Assembly (NCBI GenBank): GCA_030726725.1
Contig: JANRDC010000018.1
Location: 1 to 64,000, forward strand
Origin: Flavobacteriaceae bacterium
GTDB lineage: Bacteria > Bacteroidota > Bacteroidia > Flavobacteriales > Flavobacteriaceae
Length of the DNA: 64,000 bases
Direction: 5' to 3'
Within the stretch, counting starts at the first letter, position 1. Every line of letters starts with the position of its first letter. Under the pieces are notes generated by a model that was not told where the DNA came from, did no database searches, and was given only the letters and a program-made list of their open reading frames with translations. The position numbers and the translations under genes are program-made. Positions 20,991 through 30,462 of this stretch are shown here, in pieces.

Positions 20991-22646
20991 GTGTTACAGA
21001 GATTAGAGATCCATAATTTTGCCATTATCCAGTCACTTTCAGTTGAGTTTGGGCCGGGTTTCTCCGTGATTACGGGGGAGACAGGTGCAGGTAAATCCAT
21101 TTTGCTCGAAGGACTGTCCTTGGCTCTGGGCAAAAGGGCTGATTTGTCTGTGCTTAAAGACAGCAGTCAGAAAGCGGTGATAGAAGCGCTTTTTTATATG
21201 CCTGCTAAACCCTTTAAGGATTTTTTTGACCTTCACGATTTGGACCAGGAATCCGAACTTAGATTGAGAAGGGAGCTTACCCCCAGCGGCAAATCACGCG
21301 CGTTTATCAACGACACCCCAGTAACTCTAGAGGTTCTGTCTTCACTTGGGGGACAATTAATCGATATCCACGCCCAACACCAAACACTTCAGTTGTTTGA
21401 TCAAAAAAATCAGCTCTCTATTTTAGATGGTTTGGCTGATGTTTCCTCTGTATTGGCGGAGTACACTACAAACTACCAAGAGTATGTTGCCATAAACAAG
21501 AAAATCACTCAGATCAACAGAGAAACCGCCGAAGCTATAGCCCAGCAAGATTACCTTTCCTTTTTGGCTGAAGAACTTTCAGGAGTAGACCTGGGCGAGG
21601 GCGTATATGAGGATTTAGTGGCTCAAGAACAAGAACTGGCCAATGCTTCTGAAATCTTAGCTCAATTAGGCCAGGTAGATATGCTCTGGAATGAGGAGCA
21701 AGTCGGTGTGTTGTCTGGGCTAAAGCAGCTCAGGTCTATATATGCTAGATTGTCATCAATAGGACCCTTCTATGAAGATTTAGCGCGACGAATTGAGGCT
21801 GCTTACATCGAGTTGAACGATATAGCTCAAGAGTCACAGCGCAAGGCTGAGGGAGTTGAGTCAGATCCAAATCAACTCCAATGGGTACAAGATCAGTTGG
21901 CACAACTCGACCGACTGATGCAAAAACACCAAGTAGCCACTGTTTCAGCATTGTCAGAAAAAAGACAACAAATCAATCGCTCGTTAGGGCTCATGGAGGA
22001 TCAACAATTTTTGTTGAAAGATCTTCAGGCTTCGCTAGCTAAGGTTCAAATTAAACTCGAAACGCTCTCAGGCGCGTTGACCCAAGCGCGTAAAAAAGCA
22101 GTGCCTGTGTTGGAAAAAGAGCTCGCTGCCCTTTTGGGCCCATTGGGAATGCCCAAAGCTAGGTTTAGTATTGTGCTCAGTTCGGATGGTCAGTACAAGC
22201 CCCAAGGTAGGGATCAGATCGAGTTTTTGTTTTCAGCCAACAGCGGATCGGCTTTTGGTCCATTGTCTAAAGTTGCTTCCGGGGGCGAATTATCCCGCAT
22301 TATGTTGAGTGTCAAATCTATTTTGGTCAGGTATACCTCTTGGCCTACCATCATTTTTGACGAGATTGATTCTGGGGTTTCCGGAGCCGTGTCCAACAAA
22401 ATGGGAGAAATTATGGCGCAGATGGCTGATCGCCTTCAAGTTTTTTCCATCACTCACCTGCCGCAAGTTGCCGCCTGTGGGTTGCATCATTACAAAGTCT
22501 ACAAACAAGACGACGGCATCAGCACCCAAACCCATATGTTAAAAATTGAGGCTGATGAGCGTGTTTTGGAGATTGCTGAGATGCTAGGAGGTAAGCCGGT
22601 AGTAGCGTCAGCAGTGGCGCATGCCAAACAGCTTTTGCTCAGGTAA
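20991..22646 (+). CDS. recN: DNA repair protein RecN
   Basis: An SMC-like ATPase involved in double-strand break repair. The 551 residues have Walker A GETGAGKS (29-36), a long coiled-coil middle with a central break, and the C-terminal signature ASGGELSRIMLSVK followed by Walker B TIIFDEIDSGVSG. Translation begins at GTG (20991). An upstream TATATTTA is a weak -7 match, so RecN may have its own promoter within the bamD block. No LexA box is seen. Confidence 0.95.
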   Translation: MLQRLEIHNFAIIQSLSVEFGPGFSVITGETGAGKSILLEGLSLALGKRADLSVLKDSSQKAVIEALFYMPAKPFKDFFDLHDLDQESELRLRRELTPSGKSRAFINDTPVTLEVLSSLGGQLIDIHAQHQTLQLFDQKNQLSILDGLADVSSVLAEYTTNYQEYVAINKKITQINRETAEAIAQQDYLSFLAEELSGVDLGEGVYEDLVAQEQELANASEILAQLGQVDMLWNEEQVGVLSGLKQLRSIYARLSSIGPFYEDLARRIEAAYIELNDIAQESQRKAEGVESDPNQLQWVQDQLAQLDRLMQKHQVATVSALSEKRQQINRSLGLMEDQQFLLKDLQASLAKVQIKLETLSGALTQARKKAVPVLEKELAALLGPLGMPKARFSIVLSSDGQYKPQGRDQIEFLFSANSGSAFGPLSKVASGGELSRIMLSVKSILVRYTSWPTIIFDEIDSGVSGAVSNKMGEIMAQMADRLQVFSITHLPQVAACGLHHYKVYKQDDGISTQTHMLKIEADERVLEIAEMLGGKPVVASAVAHAKQLLLR

Positions 22647-22685
22647 TTTTAATATATTTACAGCATTAATTTTCAAGTTTATCTT

Positions 22686-23498
22686 ATGAGTCATCAATTA
22701 TTGCAAGGAAAAAGAGGAATTATTTTCGGTGCTTTAGACCCAAACTCTATCGCATGGAAAACAGCTATGCGCGTACATGAAGAGGGTGGCGTTTTTGTGT
22801 TGACCAATGCACCCATCGCCATGCGCATGGGACAAATCAATGAATTGGCTGCTGCGACACAGTCCAGCATTGTTCCTTGCGATGCAACCAGCGAAGAGGA
22901 TTTAAATCAATTGGTGTCTCAAGCCGTAGAGATTTTAGGCGGTAAGCTTGACTTTGTACTTCACTCAATTGGCATGTCTGTAAATGTCCGCAAAGGAAAG
23001 GCGTATACCGATGAAAACTACGATTTTACAGCCAAGGGCTGGGATGTATCTGCCTTGTCTTTTCACAAAGTGATGCAAACCTTGTACAAACAAGATGCGA
23101 TGAATGAATGGGGAAGTATTGTAGCCCTTACCTATATGGCTGCTCAAAGAACTTTTCCAGATTACAACGATATGGCGGATAACAAAGCCTATCTAGAATC
23201 AGTAGCGCGTAGCTTTGGCTATTTCTTTGGCAAAGAAAAAAAGGTGCGGGTCAATACCATTTCTCAATCTCCCACACCTACCACAGCCGGACAAGGCGTT
23301 AAAGGGTTTGATGGTTTTATCAGTTATGCAGAAAAAATGTCCCCATTAGGGAATGCCACTGCTTTAGATTGCGCCAATTATACGGTGAGTTTGTTTTCTG
23401 ATTTAACCAGAAAAGTGACCATGCAAAATTTATTTCACGACGGAGGTTTTTCCAATACTGGGGTGAGCCAAGAAGTGATTGAGTATTTCTCAAAATAA
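22686..23498 (+). CDS. fabI: Enoyl-[acyl-carrier-protein] reductase FabI
   Basis: NADH-dependent reduction of the enoyl-ACP double bond, the last step of each fatty acid elongation round. The 270-residue SDR-type enzyme has the GALDPNSIAWKTA cofactor loop, the SIGMSVN segment and the catalytic Tyr/Lys arrangement in LTYMAAQRTFPDYNDMADNK (about residues 148-167). It is followed by a good terminator, so it is probably transcribed alone. It would be expected to be the target of triclosan-type inhibitors. Confidence 0.94.
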   Translation: MSHQLLQGKRGIIFGALDPNSIAWKTAMRVHEEGGVFVLTNAPIAMRMGQINELAAATQSSIVPCDATSEEDLNQLVSQAVEILGGKLDFVLHSIGMSVNVRKGKAYTDENYDFTAKGWDVSALSFHKVMQTLYKQDAMNEWGSIVALTYMAAQRTFPDYNDMADNKAYLESVARSFGYFFGKEKKVRVNTISQSPTPTTAGQGVKGFDGFISYAEKMSPLGNATALDCANYTVSLFSDLTRKVTMQNLFHDGGFSNTGVSQEVIEYFSK

Positions 23499-23514
23499 AT
23501 CAATGATGACCCAT

Positions 23515-23546
23515 ATAAAGCCATCCTTGAGGTGGCTTTATTTTTT
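23515..23546 (+). terminator. Terminator after fabI
   Basis: A 9-bp stem (ATAAAGCCA 23515-23523 with TGGCTTTAT 23533-23541) is followed by a T run to 23546. It ends 9 nt before the glycosyltransferase start codon. Confidence 0.8.
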
Positions 23547-23555
23547 ATAAGTATC

Positions 23556-24554
23556 ATGAAATCCTACAAGCTATCCATAGTTGTTCCTGTGTACAATCGA
23601 CCTGATGAGCTTTTGGCTCTATTAAACACATTGGTTGATCAAACTCGCGCTGTGGATGAGGTGGTGGTGGTTGAAGATGGGTCCTCAGAAGATTCGTCAA
23701 GTGTTGTTGCTCGGTTTACCGATCAATTGCCCTTGGTTTATTTGACAAAGCCCAATACAGGTCCTGGGGATAGTCGCAACTACGGTATGCGCCATGCGAC
23801 CGGAGACTATTTTATCATACTCGATTCTGACTGTGAATTGCCCAGTGGTTATATTGCGGCCATTCACGATTCTTTAGCTTTAAATCCAGTAGACTTTTTT
23901 GGCGGGCCAGATGCTGCAGCTGACGAATTTTCTGATCTGCAGAAAGCGATTAGTTTTTCGATGACTTCAGTTTTAACCACTGGAGGAATTAGGGGAGGTA
24001 GTCACAAAAAGTTTGAGCCCAGAAGTTTTAATATGGGTTTGTCTAGGAAGGCATTTGAATCAAGTGGTGGGTTCGGATTGATTCATCCCGGGGAAGACCC
24101 TGATTTAAGCATTCGACTTCGACAGATGGGATTTGTTTCCGCTTTATTTCAAACGGTATTTGTATATCACAAACGAAGGATTACTTGGGCGTCATTTTAT
24201 AAGCAGGTCTATCGTTTTGGCTCTGCTAGACCCATCTTGATGCGAAGGTATCCAGGTACATTTAGGTTGGCCTATGCCTTGCCCAGTCTATTTTTGATCG
24301 GAACCTTATGCGCACTTCTTTTCGCTTTGGTCGGTTGGTATCTCCCGATTGGCTTGTTGCTGTTTTATTTCTTATCTGTATTATTGGTCTCAGCCATACA
24401 GCACAAAAGCGGGTTGATCGCGTTGAAATCGCTCCAAGCGGTGATGGTTCAGCTGTACGGTTATGGTTGGGGATTTGCCAGAAGTTACGTCAAGCTATTC
24501 AATACGCGCAAAACACCAGAAGAGTTACTGCCAGAGCTTTTTTTTAGAAAATGA
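23556..24554 (+). CDS. Family 2 glycosyltransferase, membrane-anchored
   Basis: Transfers a sugar from a nucleotide-activated donor, probably for an envelope glycan. The N-terminal GT-A domain has the start SIVVPVYNRPDELLALLNTL and a DSD metal-binding motif in FIILDSDCELP (about residues 88-98). The HPGEDPDLSIRLRQMGF block (about 170-186) is typical of GT2 acceptors. Two C-terminal membrane helices lie at about 232-278. The 332 residues start at the ATG at 23556, just after the fabI terminator. The stop overlaps the ybbR-like gene by 4 nt. Confidence 0.88.
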   Translation: MKSYKLSIVVPVYNRPDELLALLNTLVDQTRAVDEVVVVEDGSSEDSSSVVARFTDQLPLVYLTKPNTGPGDSRNYGMRHATGDYFIILDSDCELPSGYIAAIHDSLALNPVDFFGGPDAAADEFSDLQKAISFSMTSVLTTGGIRGGSHKKFEPRSFNMGLSRKAFESSGGFGLIHPGEDPDLSIRLRQMGFVSALFQTVFVYHKRRITWASFYKQVYRFGSARPILMRRYPGTFRLAYALPSLFLIGTLCALLFALVGWYLPIGLLLFYFLSVLLVSAIQHKSGLIALKSLQAVMVQLYGYGWGFARSYVKLFNTRKTPEELLPELFFRK

Positions 24555-25513
24555 AGTCTGATTTGGTCACATATGGCGGATCATCCAACAAAAAGCTGAT
24601 TCAGTTTTTTGTGTTCTTGGCTTTGTCTTTTCTGATTTGGAGTATTCAATTGCTGTCGGAACCCAGTATGCGGTTGGTTGAGTTCTCTTATCAAGTGACC
24701 GGGGTTCCTCAAGGGATGTACTGGTCTAAAGAGAATCAAGAAACCATTGAAGTTCAGGTGTTGTCCAACGGTTTTTCTTGGTTAAAGTTGCTTCTTGATC
24801 GGCCGACCTTAAGTGTTGATCTCAGCGATGCCGTGGCAGATCAGGGGGTTTTCTTCTTGGAGGAACAAGCGTTGATCGCACAACTCAATGCAAAGGCCAC
24901 TCGAAAATTAACGTTTGATTCGACGCTGTTGGGCGCTGGTTTAAAGGTGAAGTTGTATCGACAGCGGTCTAAAAAAATTCCTGTTCAACTCAGTACTGTG
25001 GGTAAGAGAATGGCGCATTACGCACTTTCTCGCCCTACGATATCACCAGATTCCGTTTGGGTAAGCGGGCCAGCTGCTGTGGTGGATACCATGTCATACG
25101 TGCATACTTTCCCGATAGATTTGGCGCAGCAACAAGAAGATGTAGCTGAGGTGCTGGGGCTTGATTTGTCTCAGGCTTTCGGTATTTCCGTCGAGCCAGA
25201 GCAGGTGTTGTTTACCGCGCATTGGGTTAAATATGCTGAACACAAGATTGAAGTTCCTGTGGTTGTATTGGGCTTGCCTCAAGGATGGGTAGCCAAAACA
25301 TTTCCCCATAAAGTTGAGGTTTTGTTCCGGGCTCCCATAGAGCAGCTTAAATCTCCCTCAGTAACTGATTTTAAGGTCTATGTCCAATACAGCCAATTGC
25401 AGGCCGAAAACGGATTAAGCCTCTGGCCTTTGGTTTTAGAGGTGATTAACCCTGCGATTGAGCGCGCTTATCTATCTCATCAACGCGTAGAGCTTATCGT
25501 GCAAAAGCCATGA
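24551..25513 (+). CDS. YbbR/CdaR-like domain protein
   Basis: A 320-residue protein with one N-terminal membrane helix (about residues 18-35, after KKLIQFFVFLALSF) and a periplasmic part that resembles YbbR domains, with VWVSGPAAVVDTM as the clearest motif (about 175-187). YbbR domains in Firmicutes regulate the c-di-AMP cyclase CdaA, but no cyclase is next to this gene, so the role is open. It overlaps the flanking glycosyltransferase and coaE genes by 4 nt each. Confidence 0.75.
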   Translation: MKSDLVTYGGSSNKKLIQFFVFLALSFLIWSIQLLSEPSMRLVEFSYQVTGVPQGMYWSKENQETIEVQVLSNGFSWLKLLLDRPTLSVDLSDAVADQGVFFLEEQALIAQLNAKATRKLTFDSTLLGAGLKVKLYRQRSKKIPVQLSTVGKRMAHYALSRPTISPDSVWVSGPAAVVDTMSYVHTFPIDLAQQQEDVAEVLGLDLSQAFGISVEPEQVLFTAHWVKYAEHKIEVPVVVLGLPQGWVAKTFPHKVEVLFRAPIEQLKSPSVTDFKVYVQYSQLQAENGLSLWPLVLEVINPAIERAYLSHQRVELIVQKP

Positions 25514-26085
25514 AAAAGATCGGGGTCACTGGAGGAATAGGTTCTGGCAAATCCTTTGTCACACAAGCATTTGCCCAGTTGGGTGTTCCGGTTTTTGACT
25601 CAGATCAAGCCGCTAAAACCTTGATGGAAAAAGATGCTTCGCTCAGAGCTGCGATAATTAGATTGTTGGGACCTCAAGCTTATGTAGGAGAAGTGCTGCA
25701 AAAATCTTGGGTAGCTTCGGCTATTTTCGCTGACCCTGAATTGCGTCATCAAATAGCAAAAGAAGTTCACCCCAGGGTTTACGAGGCTTTTGATGATTGG
25801 TTAAAACAGCAAAATGCGCCATACATTCTTTTTGAGTCTGCGCTCTTGCTTGAAGGTGGTCGTGCCGATGATTTTGACCTGATCTGGGTGGTTGAAGCTC
25901 CCTTGTCGCTTAGGTTGTCGCGTCTTGAGGCTAGGGGATTGAAGCGAGAGGAAGCCTTACAGCGCATAAATGCTCAATGGACAGACGATGAGCGCAGGAT
26001 TTACGCTGATTTGATATGGGTTAATGACGAGTCTTCAGATATAATGTTAAAAATATTTGATATTCATAATGAATTAACTAAATAG
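25510..26085 (+). CDS. coaE: Dephospho-CoA kinase
   Basis: Phosphorylates dephospho-CoA on the 3' ribose hydroxyl, the final step of CoA synthesis. The 191-residue P-loop kinase begins with GVTGGIGSGKSFV (Walker A), followed by DSDQAAK and the lid segment RLSRLEARGLKREEALQRI (about residues 135-153). The start overlaps the upstream gene by 4 nt. An AT-rich 88-nt gap separates it from the two-component pair. Confidence 0.94.
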   Translation: MKKIGVTGGIGSGKSFVTQAFAQLGVPVFDSDQAAKTLMEKDASLRAAIIRLLGPQAYVGEVLQKSWVASAIFADPELRHQIAKEVHPRVYEAFDDWLKQQNAPYILFESALLLEGGRADDFDLIWVVEAPLSLRLSRLEARGLKREEALQRINAQWTDDERRIYADLIWVNDESSDIMLKIFDIHNELTK

Positions 26086-26158
26086 ATAATTTATTTCTTT
26101 ATTTGTTATTAAATAGTTAATATATTATTTCAAAATTAACTTTTTAATTAAAATTGAT

Positions 26159-26166
26159 TAATTTTG
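26159..26166 (+). promoter_or_regulatory. -7 box of the two-component operon
   Basis: TAATTTTG lies 7 nt before the ATG at 26174 in a very AT-rich 88-nt gap. Transcription should start within a few nt of the start codon. No well-placed TTG is seen. Confidence 0.5.
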
Positions 26167-26173
26167 TTAACAA

Positions 26174-27754
26174 ATGAAAAAATCCTATTTCTTTTTGTTG
26201 GTTGCTGTGATGTCGTTGGCCTTGGTCGGTGCTATCTCCGTACAGGGTTATTGGATCAAACAGTCCATTGCTTTAAAAGAGGATCAGTTCGACAGCGCGG
26301 TCTCTGACGTGCTGATTGAAACTTCTCAGAAAATTGCTCAGCGAGAAGTTTCTGATTATTACGAAGAGTTTTTGAAGCTCAAAGACTCAGTAGGCAACCC
26401 GGATAAAGCCCACTACAAAAATTTTTTCTTTTTTGACAAAGACCTCAATACCAACGAGACTACCTTTTATGCCCACGAAATTCTCGAGCAGGATTACAGT
26501 GTAGCCAATAAGATGTTCGACAACGGTTTTGGTCGCGATTCATCTTTGATCAGGGCCTATGTCAGCGAACGAACCAAGATGGTGTATCGCGAGGATTTTG
26601 GAATTGACGGAAAAAGAACAACCATTACACCGATTACTAAGTTAGCGATCAGCGGTAGACTTACCGAATACGATCGCGTTATCTTGGAGGATGTGCTTAA
26701 AGAAAGAGCCCGCTTGGTGCCGATTCATGAACGCATCAGCGCTCAAGAATTGGTATTGGCCTTAGATCGCGCTTTTGAACTCAGGGGTATAGATATCGAC
26801 TACGAATTCGGGGTGTACAGCAGTCAGCTACCCACCAAAATTAAAAGCGGTGGATTTGAATACAGTGCGAGTAATCCCTATAAAGTTCCACTGTTTACTG
26901 ACACTGAGGGCGATAGCGATTTTAGCCTTCATGTGACTTTTCCCCAAAAATCCACCTTTTTGTGGCGATCTATTTTGGGTACAGCAGTGCTTTCCGGTGT
27001 GTTTAGTTTACTGATATTGTTGGTGTTTGTCAGCGCTATTTATCAGTGGATTAAACAGAAGAAGCTCTCCGAGATCAAATCGGATTTCATCAACAACATG
27101 ACCCATGAGTTTAAAACTCCTATAGCGACCATCAATCTGGCTGTTGAAGCCTTGCGCAATCCCAAAATTTCTGGAGATGCTGAGAAGTTTGCGAAATACA
27201 CCCAGATGATCAAGGAGGAAAATAAACGGATGAACGAACAGGTGGAAAATGTGTTGCAAATTTCAAAATTGGACAAAAACCAACTGGATTTGATTCGTCA
27301 AGAAGTTGATTTTCATGATATTATCGAAGATGCGATCGCTGCAGTTTCTTTGATATTAGACAACAGTGGGGGGTACATCACCACCCATCTGTCAGCTGCC
27401 CCATCTGTGGTCTCTGTCAGTGAAATGCACATGACCAATGTGGTGGTTAACATTTTAGAAAACGCGGTCAAATACTCAGGCGAATCTCCAAAAATCGATG
27501 TATACACACAAACCAAAGGCAATAAATTGTTGATTTCCATCAAAGATCAAGGCCCGGGCATGAGCAAACAGGTGCTCAAGCAAATCTTTGAGAAATTCTA
27601 CCGAGAGCCCACAGGTGATTTACACAATATCAAAGGTCATGGTTTAGGTCTGGCCTATGTCAAAAAGATTGTTGCCCTTCATAAAGGGCAGGTTTACGCA
27701 GAAAGTGAAAAAGGGAAAGGGAGTACTTTCCACATAGAATTACCTTTAAATTAA
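26174..27754 (+). CDS. Sensor histidine kinase
   Basis: A 526-residue membrane kinase. Two membrane helices (about residues 5-25 and 264-293) enclose a roughly 240-residue periplasmic sensor domain of no recognised family. The cytoplasmic part has the H box with His311 in MTHEFKTP, the N box in NILENAVKYSG, and the G boxes KDQGPGMS and KGHGLGLAYVKKI. There is no HAMP domain evident between helix 2 and the H box. It pairs with the response regulator 6 nt downstream. The pair resembles the RprX/RprY type of Bacteroidota. The stimulus is unknown. Confidence 0.93.
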   Translation: MKKSYFFLLVAVMSLALVGAISVQGYWIKQSIALKEDQFDSAVSDVLIETSQKIAQREVSDYYEEFLKLKDSVGNPDKAHYKNFFFFDKDLNTNETTFYAHEILEQDYSVANKMFDNGFGRDSSLIRAYVSERTKMVYREDFGIDGKRTTITPITKLAISGRLTEYDRVILEDVLKERARLVPIHERISAQELVLALDRAFELRGIDIDYEFGVYSSQLPTKIKSGGFEYSASNPYKVPLFTDTEGDSDFSLHVTFPQKSTFLWRSILGTAVLSGVFSLLILLVFVSAIYQWIKQKKLSEIKSDFINNMTHEFKTPIATINLAVEALRNPKISGDAEKFAKYTQMIKEENKRMNEQVENVLQISKLDKNQLDLIRQEVDFHDIIEDAIAAVSLILDNSGGYITTHLSAAPSVVSVSEMHMTNVVVNILENAVKYSGESPKIDVYTQTKGNKLLISIKDQGPGMSKQVLKQIFEKFYREPTGDLHNIKGHGLGLAYVKKIVALHKGQVYAESEKGKGSTFHIELPLN

Positions 27755-27760
27755 GCAGAT

Positions 27761-28465
27761 ATGGAAGCGATGAAAAAAATTTTACTGGTAGAAGATGATC
27801 CCAATTTTGGCAGTATCCTCAAGGATTATCTGATGATGAATGACTTTGAAGTGGTCTTGGCCAAAAACGGCATGGAAGGCTTTGAAAAGTTTAAAAAAGA
27901 AACATTTGACGTCTGTATTTTAGATGTCATGATGCCTTATAAGGATGGGTTTACCTTAGCCAAAGAAATTCGCGAAAAAGACGACAGAATCCCCATTGTC
28001 TTTTTAACCGCAAAAACCATGAAAGAGGACGTGCTTAAAGGGTATAAAGCAGGAGCAGATGATTATCTAAACAAGCCCTTTGATTCCGAAGTATTGTTGG
28101 TGAAACTCAAAGCAATTATCCAGAGAAAGTCTACAGCTACCTTAGCTGAGAGCAATCAATTTGAGTTTGAAATCGGCGATTTCCACCTCAATGCTAAATT
28201 GAGGTTTTTGACCTACAAAGACGAGCCTGCCATCAAGTTGTCCCCTAAAGAGAATGAGTTGCTGCGCATGTTGGCCCTATATCAGAATGATTTAATGCCC
28301 AGAGAGTTAGCTTTAACCAAAATCTGGAGGGATGACAATTATTTTACCTCTAGGTCTATGGACGTTTATATCGCTAAATTGAGGAAGTACCTAAAGTTAG
28401 ATCCCAACGTATCTGTTTTAAATATACACGGAGAAGGATTTAGACTCGTGGTTAAGCAGGAGTAA
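27761..28465 (+). CDS. OmpR-family response regulator
   Basis: A 234-residue two-domain regulator. The receiver domain has the acidic pair EDD (11-13), the phosphorylated Asp55 in LDVMMP, the switch threonine in FLTAK and the lysine in NKPFDSE. The C-terminal winged helix (about 140-232) has the usual SPKENELLRML and SRSMDVYIAKLRKYL segments. It is the partner of the upstream kinase. An alternative start is the ATG three codons inside. The last 14 nt overlap the convergent miaA gene. Confidence 0.94.
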   Translation: MEAMKKILLVEDDPNFGSILKDYLMMNDFEVVLAKNGMEGFEKFKKETFDVCILDVMMPYKDGFTLAKEIREKDDRIPIVFLTAKTMKEDVLKGYKAGADDYLNKPFDSEVLLVKLKAIIQRKSTATLAESNQFEFEIGDFHLNAKLRFLTYKDEPAIKLSPKENELLRMLALYQNDLMPRELALTKIWRDDNYFTSRSMDVYIAKLRKYLKLDPNVSVLNIHGEGFRLVVKQE

Positions 28466-29381
28466 TACCCAATCCTTGAAGTGCACTGATCGCCTGAAGC
28501 TGTGGTTCAACTTCTGTCACCCAATGAATATCAGGTTGACGTCTAAACCAAGTTCCTTGTCTTTTGGCATAGCGTCGCGTATTGGTTTTGATGTCCTCTA
28601 TGGCCTGAGCTTCACTGATCAAACCGTTCATATAGGCAAATACCTCCGTGTATCCCACTGTTTTTAAGGCGTTCAAGTCTCTGTGCTCATACAAGGAGGC
28701 AGCCTCTTGAAATAATCCAGAAGCAACCATTTGGTCAACCCTCAAATTAATTCTTTGGTGGAGCCAAGTTCGAGGGCCTTCAATACCCAAGGCGATATTT
28801 TTAAAATTTCGCGCTGGTTTAGCTTTGCCCAAAAAATGGCTGTAAGGTTGTTTGCAGCTTAAGCATACGGATAGTGCCCGGATCAGCCTCATCGGATTTT
28901 GTAGGTCAACAGTTTTGGCATATTCAGGATCCAATTCCCTGAGCAGTTTTTGGAGGGCTTCGATACCCCGATCTTTCCATAATGCTTCCACATAAGTTTT
29001 GTGTTCTGGTGCTACCTCAGGAAACTCATCCAAGCCCTGGGTCAGGGCTTGAATATACAGTCCGCTTCCACCTACCAAAATGACCACAGGATTTTCAGCA
29101 AACAGTTGATCGAGCAGTGTTAGGGCTTCTTTTGCATAATCTCCTACAGTGTATGTGTCCTGGATGCTTTTGTGCTGTATGAGGTAATGTGCAGCTTGAG
29201 CTAGCTCATCTGAACTGGGCACTGCTGTACCAATACTCATTTCCCGGTAAAACTGCCTTGAATCTGCTGATACAATGGGCGCATTGAGCCAATTAGCCAG
29301 CTGAATGGCCAAGCTTGTTTTTCCCGATGCTGTAGCACCAAGCACGGAAATCAAGGTATTATTCGGGCTATTCAGGGTCAA
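28452..29381 (-). CDS. miaA: tRNA dimethylallyltransferase MiaA
   Basis: Adds the dimethylallyl group to N6 of A37 in tRNAs that read UNN codons. The 309 residues show the P-loop GATASGKT (14-21), the conserved DSRQFYREMSIGTA block (about 40-53) and the LVGGSGLYIQALTQGLD motif. It shares 14 nt with the upstream exonuclease gene, and its 3' end overlaps the response regulator gene by 14 nt in convergent orientation. Confidence 0.95.
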   Translation of the reverse strand: MTLNSPNNTLISVLGATASGKTSLAIQLANWLNAPIVSADSRQFYREMSIGTAVPSSDELAQAAHYLIQHKSIQDTYTVGDYAKEALTLLDQLFAENPVVILVGGSGLYIQALTQGLDEFPEVAPEHKTYVEALWKDRGIEALQKLLRELDPEYAKTVDLQNPMRLIRALSVCLSCKQPYSHFLGKAKPARNFKNIALGIEGPRTWLHQRINLRVDQMVASGLFQEAASLYEHRDLNALKTVGYTEVFAYMNGLISEAQAIEDIKTNTRRYAKRQGTWFRRQPDIHWVTEVEPQLQAISALQGLGITPA

Positions 29382-30456
29382 AGGAATGCCATTTAAGGTG
29401 TTGTTTCTCCTGATCGATCCACACCAAATAAGCGGGATCTGGAAAAATAGGGGTCAATAATTGCTCAAAAACCTGGTGGTTAACCAATTGGTAGTTGAGT
29501 TCAAAATAGGCGTAACCACAAACCATCCCATTTTTCATGTAGAGGCCACATCGTTCTCCTAGATGGCGACCTGGAGCGATCCACACACCGTGCATCCCCT
29601 GGTAAACATCGATCAATAAGGGATCGCTGATCAATTTTTTTCGCCGGTTGTATTTGGGCTTTAGTGATTTCAGATACAGATGATGCAGTATTTTGGTCAT
29701 CAGGGAGCTACCTGAGGGAAATGCTTCTATGCTTTTGGTTTCTTTGAGCACGCGTTTGTGGTGGTCGTCTGCCGATAAAAAAAGCTGATAGGTCGCTTTG
29801 TACATGTTTTTATCGGACAGTAGGTAGACCGCCTTTTGGTCTTTTCCCAAAAGCACCACCACCCCGGGTGTATCTGGTATTTCCTGAACTAATCCCCACT
29901 GTTTGTCTGAAACCAAGCTTTGTTCGGGCCCTTTGGTCATGGCGTGAAACAGTCCTTTTTCTAGGTCTTTCTCTAAGAGTACTTGGAATAATTTCAGCGT
30001 TGCTAAGGCATCACCACTGGCCCTATGCCTGTCGTGGATCGGGATGCCCAAGGATTTGACCAGTTTCCCCAGAGAATACGACTCTTGGTCTGGAATCAGT
30101 TTTTTGGCCAGATCAACAGTGCAAACGGTTTTGCGTTCATAGGTATATCCCAATCTGTCGTAACACAACTTTAAAATTCGGTAGTCAAACTGCGCATTAT
30201 GGGCCACTAGGACGCAACCCTCGGTGATTTCAACCACTCTTTTGGCCAATTCGTGAAACTTTGGTGCTGTGCGCACCATGGCATCGCTGATGCCGGTAAG
30301 TTTTTCCACAAATGGCTGTATCGGTGTTTCAGGATTGACCAAGCTGATCAGTTGATCGACTACTTCAGCGCCGTCAAATTTATAAATGGCAATTTCAGTA
30401 ATTCCTTCTTGATTGTATTTTCCTCCTGTGGTTTCTAGATCGATGATGGCGTACAT
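29368..30456 (-). CDS. DnaQ-type exonuclease fused to a degenerate GIY-YIG domain
   Basis: The N-terminal half is a DEDDh 3'-5' exonuclease with all catalytic residues: Asp6 and Glu8 in DLETTGG, Asp91 in HNAQFD, His144 and Asp149 in HRASGDA. After a linker, residues about 190-270 align with the GIY-YIG fold of the UvrC/Cho type (start PDTPG, end LKPKYN). However, GIY reads GVV, YIG reads YLL, the usual catalytic Arg aligns with Ala221 and the catalytic Glu with His258. A further 90-residue C-terminal segment is unassigned. The family (exonuclease plus UvrC-like nuclease) is thought to act in DNA repair. Here the second domain looks inactive and may only bind DNA. Confidence 0.85.
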   Translation of the reverse strand: MYAIIDLETTGGKYNQEGITEIAIYKFDGAEVVDQLISLVNPETPIQPFVEKLTGISDAMVRTAPKFHELAKRVVEITEGCVLVAHNAQFDYRILKLCYDRLGYTYERKTVCTVDLAKKLIPDQESYSLGKLVKSLGIPIHDRHRASGDALATLKLFQVLLEKDLEKGLFHAMTKGPEQSLVSDKQWGLVQEIPDTPGVVVLLGKDQKAVYLLSDKNMYKATYQLFLSADDHHKRVLKETKSIEAFPSGSSLMTKILHHLYLKSLKPKYNRRKKLISDPLLIDVYQGMHGVWIAPGRHLGERCGLYMKNGMVCGYAYFELNYQLVNHQVFEQLLTPIFPDPAYLVWIDQEKQHLKWHSFDPE

Positions 30457-30462
30457 AGGCTC

